From NCBI RefSeq assembly GCF_000485595.1, contig NW_014577944.1:52490-116489 (forward strand): a stretch of 64,000 nucleotides of DNA. Direction: 5' to 3'. The notes under the pieces are model-generated. The model had not been told where the DNA came from. It saw nothing but the letters and a program-made list of their open reading frames with translations, and did no database searches. Origin of the DNA: Priapulus caudatus (lineage: Eukaryota > Priapulida > Priapulimorpha > Priapulimorphida > Priapulidae). This document shows positions 55,201 through 64,000 of this stretch, piece after piece (positions within the stretch are counted from its first letter, which is position 1; every line of letters starts with the position of its first letter). The position numbers were made by a program, and so were the translations under genes.

Positions 55201-56663
55201 ACTTATTAACTACACAACGCGTGCCAGTTACTCTAGCATTCGTCAGTATTGCATAATCAATGTGCCTAGTATTGCCTTTAAGTGTTAACTTGGGTTAGCC
55301 TTAACTCGCAGGTTAAGGTGACTTCGTGTAGATGCAGGCTTTATACGCTCTCGCATATGTGCAGTATTGGAAAGTATCGCGCTACTCTTTTGAATTTCGA
55401 ATTATAACATGAATACCGCATGGGAAAATACCAGTTGAGATTGTGTGCATGTGTGAGAGTACACTTGCCCCAGCATGCTAACCAGTTTAGCGTCAAATGC
55501 GGATAATAAAGAATCTTATTTTATTATGCGATTTTTTTTTTTTTAAGCTACACAGGGTTTTTCCATAAATAGGTTGCAGGCTGCATCTTATAATGTGTTA
55601 ACAGTCTGCAGAGCTTGACGCTGACGCATCTTTGTTCCAGGATTCTTTTCTATCGATTGGACCACTGACCGGCGGACTTCGCTTGTTATATATATAGTGG
55701 AGAACCAAGCGCCGCTTAGCCCGCTTAGCAATGAACTCGATTTTAACCAACTACCTCTCCTTAGGAGTTCTCGTTAAGATGTAGTGTTTACGTTTCGTTA
55801 GTTATTGTTATGTTTCGGCTTTTAAAATTGCATTGCAATATCACTGTTCTCATTTCTGTTGCAGAATGGTTTTTACATTGTTGACATTAAAGCTGATTTG
55901 ATCATCGAGAGGTTGTTCTTTTTCCAGTCATAGAGCTTCTTGGGCTTACGCTTGGCCATTCGCCACCTACTCACAAGAATGCTGATGAATAAATGGCTGT
56001 GCCAGTTTTATTACACTAAGGAGGCGAATACAATTGGCAAAGGATTTAGCTGCTCACCTAAATTACGATTCTGGATTATGAAATATATGAGAAATGATAT
56101 GATATGATATTATATATGATTTAATATATGGAATTAATGATTAATGGAAAATGATTTTCGTCCACAATCTTCCTATCTATGACGTGTTTTATGCCTACTA
56201 AGCACATATATGATAAAAGAAACAGTGATTATAGATTTTCATTGGTGTCTAAATAATAACTTAGTGCTCAAGTCTTGGCCTCAATCATTCGAAACATGCA
56301 GAGGGAGCGCCTTGATCCTAGCGCGCCAGTAGGCGCGGCTAGGGGCTGGTGCCCCTACTCTTGTGTTTGGCGGTTAGAATTTACATCGCAGATATATAGG
56401 CACCTTAATTCATCTAGCATGTTGAATTGTGCAATTGTAGATTATTGGGTTCAAATTATATAATATCTGTGTATTATTAGCTCATCATGACATAGTCAGA
56501 GCAGCTTGTAGATTGCATGAGCTGCGTCCGTGGATGCGTCTGGCGTTTTTCGTCCGCTGCGGGTCACAGTTGCGGAACAATCATTAACGCCTCGACGTAC
56601 GGTCACGATTTTTTGGCGACGTCGGGCGTGATCGCTGAAAAAGGACTCGGGATGACCAATTTG
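52271..56663. other. Intergenic region without recognised genes
   Basis: No exon or element core is convincing. Noted: a telomere-type array near 53625-53665 beside CTAGGGAGTCGCCTACTCCC (same phrase as near 5044); a GC-rich self-complementary patch GGCCGGCCGCCGGGGCGGCG at about 54333 followed by a CRE-like CTGACGTCAC at 54372, possibly a CpG-type promoter; a TATA-like TATATATATAG at 55690; a poly-T run at 55528. Confidence 0.45.
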
Positions 56664-56664
56664 N
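56664..56664. other. Single ambiguous base
   Basis: One N exactly at the left end of the second BEL/Pao copy, marking a joint in the assembly. Confidence 0.9.
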
Positions 56665-57840
56665 TCCCTGGATGGCGACGGTTTTTATGAACGACTTGTG
56701 CGGTTCTTTGTAAAACGAGCCCTACGTAAGACATTGGAAAATCTGGCTCTTACCTTACGCAGCAGCTGTGGACTATAGTGACAGAATACAAGCAGTGATA
56801 AACACAAGACCCCTGGTCTACGTGGGGAAGTGATATTGATTCGTATGACATTTTCCTTTCACCCTCAACACTTCTTGTCATTAAATCCTAAAGTTGGATG
56901 CCCCGAACTAACTGAAGACGACGAACATGATCCAGAATTTGCCCCTAGTGCAAATGTTACTACAGCCAGAGTTCTTCTTGATGGCTGGAAAAAGGGAAAC
57001 AACTTACTCAAACAATTCTGGAATGTGTGGAGAAATGATTACCTTCTTAGCCTGAGGGAGAGAACTCAGACTCATCTGAAGGCCCCCACACTCAAAGTCA
57101 CGCTGACAACCACAAATTGGTCGAGTGTGGTGCCTGCACATGGTGAAACAAACCTTCACCCAGAGGGACTTGGAAATGCTCGAATCGAGGAAACTTGTAC
57201 AAGGTGTAAGAGACGGCCGCAAGCTTCCATCCGTGCGCGGCTGAGACTTCCATCAAATAAGACTTTGAATCGGTCGCTCTGTCTTTACTACTTTCCGATT
57301 GAATGTAGTTCGATGCGATACTTCGGAAAGCTAAATGTTATGATAATAACATAAATGACTGTAACAGACTCTAGTTCTAATGAGTCGCCTGTGATAAAAA
57401 ATCTACCTGTTTACTGTTGACTAACAATCGCGGTGGACTCTAAATCAAAAAAACTGCTGCCAATAAGTCGTAACTAATAAACGAGCAACCGCGTAAAAGT
57501 GCCTCAACTTGCTCTAAAACTAAAGGATGGATAAGTGGCTTAACGAAGTATTTCAAAGCACTGCCAGTGTGTTAAATCAGTGGACTTAAAGACATGTTTC
57601 GTCGAACTTTAATTTTTGTTGAGTATTAGTGGCTAAACAAACTATTTTCTTGGAAATCATAACAGCAATCCCGTCGAATATTGGGTGGAGGAAGTAAAAC
57701 TTCTGCACACTCCTTGTTGTTGAGGTCGCAAATGCGAGAGAATGTGGTGTAACTTTGTCTTGTTTAGCCGAATAGATGGCGACCACAATAAACAAAAATG
57801 GCCGTATAGCCTAAAACAAAGTTTTATTCTTATGGTTGCC
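56665..57840 (+). pseudogene. Second copy of the BEL/Pao 3' end, insertion-rich
   Basis: It follows 51190-52260 from the integrase Glu region to the LTR, with extra single bases every 20-30 positions that break every frame. It retains a segment (PSANVTTARVLLDGWKKG near 56944-57000) deleted from the first copy, so it is not a simple duplicate of it. The even spread of one-base insertions suggests raw long-read sequence. Confidence 0.7.
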
Positions 57841-57885
57841 CGATAAATTGCCCACCACATTGAGCGCGGGTGGTTATGTGTATGT

Positions 57886-57916
57886 GTCATGTGTATGTGT
57901 ATGGTATGTGTATGTG

Positions 57917-57973
<57 letters not shown>

Positions 57974-57974
57974 A
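57886..57974. repeat. TATGTG/TATATG microsatellite
   Basis: Six-base units changing from TATGTG to TATATG. Minus-strand and plus-strand open frames here are repeat artefacts. Confidence 0.9.
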
Positions 57975-58375
57975 GGAGAGAGAGAGAGAGAGAAGAGAGA
58001 GGACAAGCGAGCGAAGCGAGGAGATGGGGAGGAACGAGGAGTTGAGAGAGAGCAGAGAGAGAGAGAAAGAGAGAGAGAGAGCAGAGAGAGCGAGAGAAGA
58101 AGAAGGAGGAGGGAAGAGAGTGAGAGAGAAGAGAGAGAGATGAGGATGAGAGAGCTGCGATGAGATCGGATGAGAGAGAGAGAGAAGCGGCCCACGCAGA
58201 GTGGGGGGGGATATGTAATATAGTACTATAGTAGTGAGAGACGAGAGGGATCGAGAGAGGAGGGAGAGAGAGATAGAGAGAAAGATGTGTTTCCTTACCC
58301 TCTCCGGGAAAAGAGAGAAGAGAGAGAGAGAGACCGAGAGACGAGAGAGAGAGAGAGGAGATGAGAGAGAAAGCG
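57975..58375. repeat. (GA)n-rich region
   Basis: About 400 bases of GAGA-type repeats with irregular interruptions, also a likely zone of sequencing error. Arg/Glu frames in it are not genes. Confidence 0.85.
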
Positions 58376-58482
58376 TTGATGTGTATATTAATTATAACAA
58401 CTTAAATTTAGGTATCTGGTAACAAATACGGTGTGGGTATAGACGATCGCTTTTCATACTACAGTAAGTATACAGTTGTATG

Positions 58483-58960
58483 CAGGCCCGTAGCCAGCTT
58501 TGTATGCGGGGGGGGGGCCACGTATCGTTTTTCAGAGTGTTTGCAATTTGCTCGCAGTGGGCGTGTACAGGATCTTGTGACCAGGGGGGGTCTAACCCGT
58601 ACCCGAAGTTGCGAGCACGCGCAAGGGGGGGTCTGGCCGTGCCCTCCCCAGAAAAATTTTTAAAATTACACCCCCCCTCAGGATTGGTTTTTCTGCGCGC
58701 AGCAAGCGTGCGGGTCCGGGACTCCCTGCGACCCCCCCTGTACACACCGCTGCTCGGCGCGGCGAAGCAGACCAGGCGCGGAGCCAACGACCGACGGGGC
58801 GAGGGTACTGTGGCCCCGGAGGGCGGCTGTTCACTGTTTCACGCTCCCGCACGATGAGAGTTTCCTGCAATTATTAGCACTTAAAATAGAGCCGACCTGA
58901 GGTGAAATTCTTCGCCAAATTTAAAAAAAACCCCGCAAACCCCCCCTGCTACGGGCCCCG
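58483..58960. mobile_element. hAT-like non-autonomous element
   Basis: The left end CAGGCCCGTAGCCAGC and right end GCTACGGGCCCCG are near inverse complements and of the CAGGG(G/C)CGTAGC type seen in hAT elements. Flanks are GTTGTATG (58475-58482) and GTTGTCATG (58961-58969), an 8-bp duplication with one inserted base. G- and C-homopolymer runs lie inside. No transposase. Confidence 0.65.
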
Positions 58961-59059
58961 GTTGTCATGCAGTGAAATCCTAGAGCTACTGTCACTTAAA
59001 ATTTTGAACATAGAGAGATAATGCTCCGCTAGAGGTGCGCAGCTTAAATGCTAACAAAA

Positions 59060-59480
59060 AACGGCTCTGATTCAGCTGATCTCGTATAGATAATAATCTG
59101 GATAGGAGCATTGCGCCTATCCCGCGCTTAACATACACTGACGCCAATGAGCGCCATCTTTCCAACCACTCGGTCAAAGCTGAACTCTGCCGCGTCTGTG
59201 TCCCCACAACCATTTCACATGCAAAAATACAAGAACGCGACTTATTCTATATATTCAAATTAGCATGAAAAAAACTTTGATCCATACTTAAGAGATTTAT
59301 ATAAATATGAACTGTCATATAGATACCATGGGATGGGAGCCGCGGGAATGCAGATAATACACGAAAAATAATTTTTTACGTGACCGTCTACGGAGTCAAC
59401 GTGCCTAGCTAGTCGCGAGGCCTATTTCTGACCAATCATAGATCTTCTTATGTTAGCCATTCGATTGAAAACAAACCTGA
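59060..59480 (-). repeat. Left member of an inverted repeat pair
   Basis: On the minus strand it matches 62665-63050: shared words include CGAATGGCTAACAT, GACTAGCT, AAAATTATTTTTCGTG, CTCTTAAGTATGGATCAAAG, AATAAGTCGCGTT and GTTGGAAAGATGGCGC. Divergence is moderate with indels. The pair encloses about 3.2 kb. Confidence 0.75.
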
Positions 59481-59939
59481 TGATGAAACATTGATGAAAA
59501 TGATCAAACATGAAGATTCTCATATTACTTATATATATATGTTATAAGGCATATAGGCAAATATAGCATATAGATATAGCATATTAGCATGCGCATTAGG
59601 CCTAAAGTATAATATCAATTACCTATATTTAATAATATAATATGCATAATTGCTATAGCCAAACAGGCTGTGCTGAATACACGTCAATATTACTAGTACT
59701 ACTCAGTAGTAGCTACTACTACCGCGGTAGTAATACTACTTACTACTACTAGGCTGAGTATCTATATATATATATGAATCGATTAGATGAAAGATCTAGA
59801 TAGATAAGCATAAAACGTTAATCTGGCGACAGAATTATTCGGCTAAGGTACAATATAGCCACATGTCGGTTCAAGGATGAGAACATTTATCCCAAAAACC
59901 CAATGTTCATTTACACTCATATAAAATATACCTCTTATA

Positions 59940-60065
59940 CTCAATGATAATAGATTAGGGTTATGGTTTTATGGGTTAGGTCTTAGGGTTAGAATTAGGC
60001 GGTTAGAATTAAGGGTTAGGGGTTAGGTGTACGCACATTGGTTTTATTTTAAGGGTTAGGGCATC
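59940..60065. repeat. Degenerate telomere-type array
   Basis: Irregular TTAGGGTTAGGG units with AATTA and GGTT interruptions. Confidence 0.7.
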
Positions 60066-60304
60066 CTTACACGGTCGGTTCTCCTGGCCGTAGTAGAATG
60101 AATGCACCCCGAGTCGATCCATGCGGGTCCTTATATACGCTAGGCAGTCGTGGCACTTGCCTCGGCTTGCGGGAATCCTTTCTAGGTTGTAGGCTGAGTG
60201 TGCAATCCTTGCCGGGTTTGGAGAAGCGGCGCGCCAGTGTCAATTGTACAGTATAACCCAAACGAGGGCGATACACCGAACTAGCCGCCACCCGGGAAAG
60301 GACC

Positions 60305-60675
60305 CCATCAAACTCCCCGAGGGAACAGTCCCAAACCAACTCCGCTAGGGGAGTTCCAAACAACTCCGGCAGGGAAGTTCCAAACACTCCGCAGGGGGAA
60401 GTCTGCACGCACTCCGCGCCGCGGGCGAAGTCTCAGGCAAACTTCGGGGAGGGGAGTCTCCACAATCTCCGCGGGGGGACGTTACCACAACTTCCGCGGG
60501 GGGTTACCACAAAACGCTGCGGCCGGCTGGGAGTTACCACAAAACTCCGCGGGGGGGAGTCGCCACAAACTCCGCGGGGGGAGTTACCACAAACTCCGCG
60601 GGGGGAGTTACCACAAAACTCCGCGGGGGCAGTCTCCACAAAACTCCGCGGGGGGAGTTAACCACCAACTCCTTG
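60305..60675. repeat. Minisatellite of ~26-bp hairpin units
   Basis: At least twelve irregular units based on AACTCCGCGGGGGGAGTT followed by ACCACA. Each unit contains a self-complementary ACTCC...GGAGT core. G-run length varies between units. Confidence 0.85.
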
Positions 60676-61559
60676 ACTTGAACCATCACCGTGGTGTGTG
60701 GTTACGTAAAGAGGAAGACATGAGACATCGACAACGGAGCAGTGAATTACTTTATGCATCGCATCATCGAACCATACGCGTATTAATCAAAGAGAAACAG
60801 ATTAAAATACACTTACATAGCGTGCCGCGCGATCGGCATCTATAATATAGGTGGACTCATTGACACATAGGAACGTGACACACGTAAGGAGCCGCGCTCA
60901 AGGCAACGGCCGATCGAGATGAGTCCGCGATGAAACCCAAGCAAAATCTCGCGAAGTCGTTGACGGGAATCAATCGAAATCTTAACTAAAGTCGCCGATT
61001 AAAATCCGCCCAAACCTTAGCCTAAAAGTCTCGAGGCGGTCGCAGCTGAAATCATCTTGAAACCGCGTTAAGACACTAGGAACTCTGATAGTGGCGTTTA
61101 GGCATGGTGCTTAAAAACGCCCCGAGATGTTGGAATGCTCCGTTGGGTCTGCGGAACGAATCAATCAGTAGCCTGGGTTGACCTCAGCCATCTACCGCGT
61201 CCGGTGGAGGTCCGACGATGGAGAGCCAGTCGTACAGTGAGTATCACACGCACACACCAAAATTTCAATGTGGTGTAGTACTGGTTTGAGCTACATTAAA
61301 ATTTTACATCATGACAACAATACAACTTTTTCACAAGTACCTAGCTCCAAGAAACGCGGTCTTGCTAGGTTAGAAGATAGACAAGATTATATTATATGTA
61401 GTATTTATACATACTATCCTACATATATTACAATATTATATTGTATATATATACTATATTTACTGTCCTTTGCGTCCGCCCACACCTGGAAATAGGCCTA
61501 TACAAGCTGGAGACCTTATTTGATAAAGGACATTAGAGCTCCTTGAAAAAGTTCAGAGA

Positions 61560-61941
61560 CTGAGCGACTAAACTAGTGGAAGGATTGGGTTGGGTAGCCT
61601 TGTCATACCAGCCAAAAGACTTACAAAGGCTGATCTACTACTCTAGAGACGCGTTTAGGAGAGAAGCTGATCTCTATCCACGACCCTATAAGATTATGAC
61701 AGGCTTGGAGAATATTGCATCATTAGGACATTTTTTTCACCTGCAATCTGTTTCCACCACCAGAGGTCACAGCCATGAAACTGTACAAAGAGCGCAGTCG
61801 TCTTCGAATACGCGAAAACATTTTCTCTCAGAGAGTGATTGACAGCTGGAACAGCTTCCCCAACATGTCTATTGCGGCAAATACTTGCTCACATTTAAAA
61901 TCGAATGTGGCCGCTATTAGCGACCAGTTCAGGGTTTTATA
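61560..61941 (+). pseudogene. C-terminal end of a CR1/L2-like LINE ORF2
   Basis: The readable text includes YYSRDAFRREADLYPRPYKI and MTGLENIASLGHFF, then STTRGHS; after a one-base shift near 61773 it continues MKLYKERSRLRIRENIFSQR, VIDSWNSFPNMSIAANT, and a stop at 61939-61941. The RGHS-x-KLxK-x-R...R...FSQRVIDSWNSLP pattern is the typical terminus of reverse-transcriptase polyproteins of CR1/L2-type non-LTR elements. RT core and endonuclease are absent, as expected for a 5'-truncated insertion. Confidence 0.75.
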
Positions 61942-62664
61942 ATAAGCAGAAAAGCTGCCTAACCCTTGATAGCCACATACACCACTTGATGTGATGTGTG
62001 GCTGTACCAGTAAATACAGTAAATACAATCGTCGCACAGCTTTTTGGTCGGCTTAGTACAAGTACATAGCCGATTCTGCCTTTGCCTACAGCCTTTGCTA
62101 ACACATCACAACATACCCAGCACGGCCAACAGGGCATGTCGCGAGTGACACGGGGAACACCAGCGCTGTTCCACCACACAAACATAAAAAATTACAGACT
62201 CGTTAGGCCTACTCGCGCTAACGTTATCATCGTTATAAAAATCAGAAAGCGCGTCAATTTCTGAATTATTGTTCCAAACTATTAAACATATAAAAAATGC
62301 ATAGACATAGCGTGTCATTCAACTACAAATAGGCCTATACTGTAGTTTAGATCTATACAATCTGCTGTATGTCAATACGCTTCGCTGCGCCACGATCGTC
62401 CACAAAACAAGTTAATCACTACGGTTACGATTACGTGTACTAATAATGCTGTTTTTATCTTAAATTTGCCATCTAAATGCCCTAAACTGACAACATGAAA
62501 CGGTCCTTCCACATTCCTTAACCTGCCTCGTTAGTGCAAGTTTATGGCTGCACAGGATGGCATTCTTCTAACCAAATAATCTAAAAATGTTTTTCTTATC
62601 AGACGCTACGAGTGGCTTATAATTATTGCTTAGCAGACGTTCGCAGCTAGATCGGCATCCCTTC
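61942..62664. other. LINE 3' end and unassigned sequence
   Basis: The first ~100 bases contain a small hairpin, CACATACACCACTTGATGTG with GATGTGTGGC, and AATACAGTAAATACAATC, probably the LINE 3' untranslated region. The rest shows no feature. Confidence 0.4.
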
Positions 62665-63050
62665 TTTCATCACGAATGGCTAACATAGAAGAATTAATAT
62701 AATTGTTGAATAGCTCCCGACTAGCTGCACGTTGACTCGCTGACGCTCACGTAAAAATTATTTTTCGTGATATTTCTCGTTCCTTAGCTCCACCTACAAT
62801 GTATCGATATACATATCCAATATGTTATATAATCTCTTAAGTATGGATCAAAGTTTTTTGTCATTGCCTAATTTTGAATACATAGAATAAGTCGCGTTAT
62901 TCTTATTATCATTTGAATGTGTGTGCGGCACAGACCGGCCGATTCAGCTTTACAGGAGTGGGTTGGAAAGATGGCGCCTCTTGCGTCACTGTGCATTAGC
63001 GCCAATGCTCTATCAATTATATGTATAGAGCATCAGTGCTCTGATTGGCG
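62665..63050 (+). repeat. Right member of the inverted repeat pair
   Basis: Inverted partner of 59060-59480. Both contain the word TTGGAAAGATGGCGC and the same order of landmarks. Confidence 0.75.
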
Positions 63051-63112
63051 AATTTGTCTTTTTTTGATTTTATTGTTATATTTTGCCGATAATCTTTGTT
63101 TTATTTTAGAAT

Positions 63113-63175
63113 TAGGAATAGGGTTAGGGTTAGGTTAGCGCGTCAGGGATTAGGTTAGGTTAGGGGTTAACTGCA
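63113..63175. repeat. Telomere-type array
   Basis: TAGGGTTAGGGTTAGGTTAG and related units. Confidence 0.75.
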
Positions 63176-63724
63176 TTTCTATATCCACAACTATTTCCTA
63201 TATTTCACTATCTCTCCCCTGAGACCTACTATTTTAATCTTTGATCAAACTTTGTTAATAAGTCATGCTGTTGCTTCAGTACGAGCGCTGCTAAGACGGG
63301 GTACCATCTTTAGCCTCTACAACACAGCCCTTACATGTTTGCGGCGTAAGTGTGCATCTACAACATGATGGAAGATGGTTGCTGTTGTAAATTTTAGGTG
63401 GTTTATGTACCTTCACTTGTGTATTTTATTAAATTCGATCGATGCTTACTGACATTGGTTGAAGCTTGGCCGGTACTTAAAAGTCAAACTTGTATGGAGC
63501 TAAGAGCACAAAGCACAGAAAGTTTCGGCCGTTTCATATTAAAGTCGTGGCACCAAATAAAACAGTTTGTGTCAATCAGTACCGTTCGCCTCGCGCGTTC
63601 AATACTTCAAGCGATAGACGAAACAGTAATTACCTACTAGGCGGCAAATCCACTTTAGGCCACCTCTATGTACTCACAAGTGATAGCACAGATTCGGTGG
63701 TATCATAACTGTATGCGCAGACTG

Positions 63725-63955
63725 TCGTATATCAAGGAATGATGCCAAAAAACCTAACCCTAACCCTAACCTAACCCTAAGTCAATAAAGTATAACCTTA
63801 CTCGCTAGTCCTTAGGTATCACGAAGTGTGTTTATGGTTAGCTGAGCGCGTTAGGGTTAGGGTTTTTGCCCATCATTCCTTGCATATGCCGGAAATTCTG
63901 GCATCATGTGCATGATACACAGAAATCTGTGCATCACTTCGTGATACCTAAGGTG
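63725..63955. repeat. Nested palindrome with telomere-type repeats
   Basis: Outer arms: CAAGGAATGATGCC near 63734 and the near-complement GCCCATCATTCCTTG near 63867. Inside them CTAACCCTAACCCTAACC (63752 on) faces GTTAGGGTTAGGG (63850 on). A further inverted pair, CCTTAGGTATCACGAAGTG near 63810 and CACTTCGTGATACCTAAGG near 63933, interleaves with the first. Non-coding, MITE-like. Confidence 0.7.
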
Positions 63956-64000
63956 CCTCAAAAGTGGATTTCCACCTACCTACTATACATTATGCCTATG

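Noticed and set aside
57836..58422. Long repetitive open frames on both strands
   Set aside because: Translations of TATATG and GA repeats in a poor-quality region.
60433..60639. Minus-strand frame of 68 codons
   Set aside because: It is a repeated-unit translation of the hairpin minisatellite.
1..64000. CRISPR array, bacterial operon or phage genes
   Set aside because: No regularly spaced direct repeats with unique spacers; introns, TTAGGG arrays and metazoan retroelements show an animal genome.

Overview
The window is from an invertebrate animal genome. Evidence: genes split by GT-AG introns, a tRNA-Lys(CTT)-like sequence, many interstitial TTAGGG-type arrays, and a mixture of Ty3/gypsy, BEL/Pao, CR1/L2-like LINE, Polinton-like, hAT-like and Harbinger-like elements. 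TTAGGG argues against most insects; I cannot place the species further. Almost nothing is a conventional intact host gene. The window is a nest of transposable elements with captured or broken pieces of cellular and viral genes.

Layout. 1-1.7 kb: no gene. 1.7-3.4 kb: Ty3/gypsy remnant with gag, a protease fused to a membrane tail, a polypurine tract and a 223-bp 3' LTR. 4.7-5.7 and 6.44-8.6 kb: kinesin-5 (KIF11-type) exon fragments joined to a 567-bp LTR, a repeat-rich basic ORF, then a gypsy pol cut off at the start of RNase H. 9.1-9.3 kb: type-B DNA polymerase piece. 9.7-10.8 kb: coiled-coil exons and a possible solo LTR. 10.9-14.1 kb: gypsy copy (LTR, gag, protease, unknown ORF) ending in another kinesin-5 fragment. 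14.1-15.3 kb: zinc-ribbon domain, a palindromic minisatellite and coiled-coil exons. 15.6-18.0 kb: Harbinger-like MITE, integrase end and LTR of a different gypsy family. 18.0-20.25 kb: inverted copy of the gypsy/kinesin-5 unit. 21.7-23.4 kb: baculovirus-F/errantivirus-type env, again ending in kinesin-5 intron.

23.48-47.37 kb is the most interesting block. Two direct ~214-bp repeats with TG...CA ends interrupt the kinesin-5 fragment. Read on the minus strand, the left repeat is preceded by a polypurine tract and the right one is followed by a tRNA-Lys primer-binding site, so they look like the 3' and 5' LTRs of a ~24-kb element. Inside, on the opposite strand, are an intact ORF resembling a phenuivirus-type nucleoprotein and a multi-exon transposase-like gene (DUF6729-like domain, candidate D/D/E residues) whose exons are in phase and which contains duplicated 38-codon exon cassettes. 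The gene is interrupted from 31.44 to 44.1 kb by an env-like tail, a GC-rich ORF, a noisy inverted copy of the gene itself, a 25-N gap and an unknown minus-strand gene region.

48.5-52.3 kb: BEL/Pao pol plus 3' end, with a short deletion in the RT. 52.3-56.6 kb: no gene. 56.66-57.84 kb: second copy of the BEL/Pao 3' end, full of single-base insertions. 57.9-64 kb: microsatellites, a hAT-like non-autonomous element, a hairpin minisatellite, a LINE ORF2 terminus, an inverted repeat pair and telomere-like arrays.

Assembly quality limits the reading. The insertion-rich texture of 32.96-37.20 and 56.67-57.84 kb, each touching an N run or single N, looks like unpolished long-read gap filling. The inverted copy of the DUF6729-like gene may therefore be an artefact.
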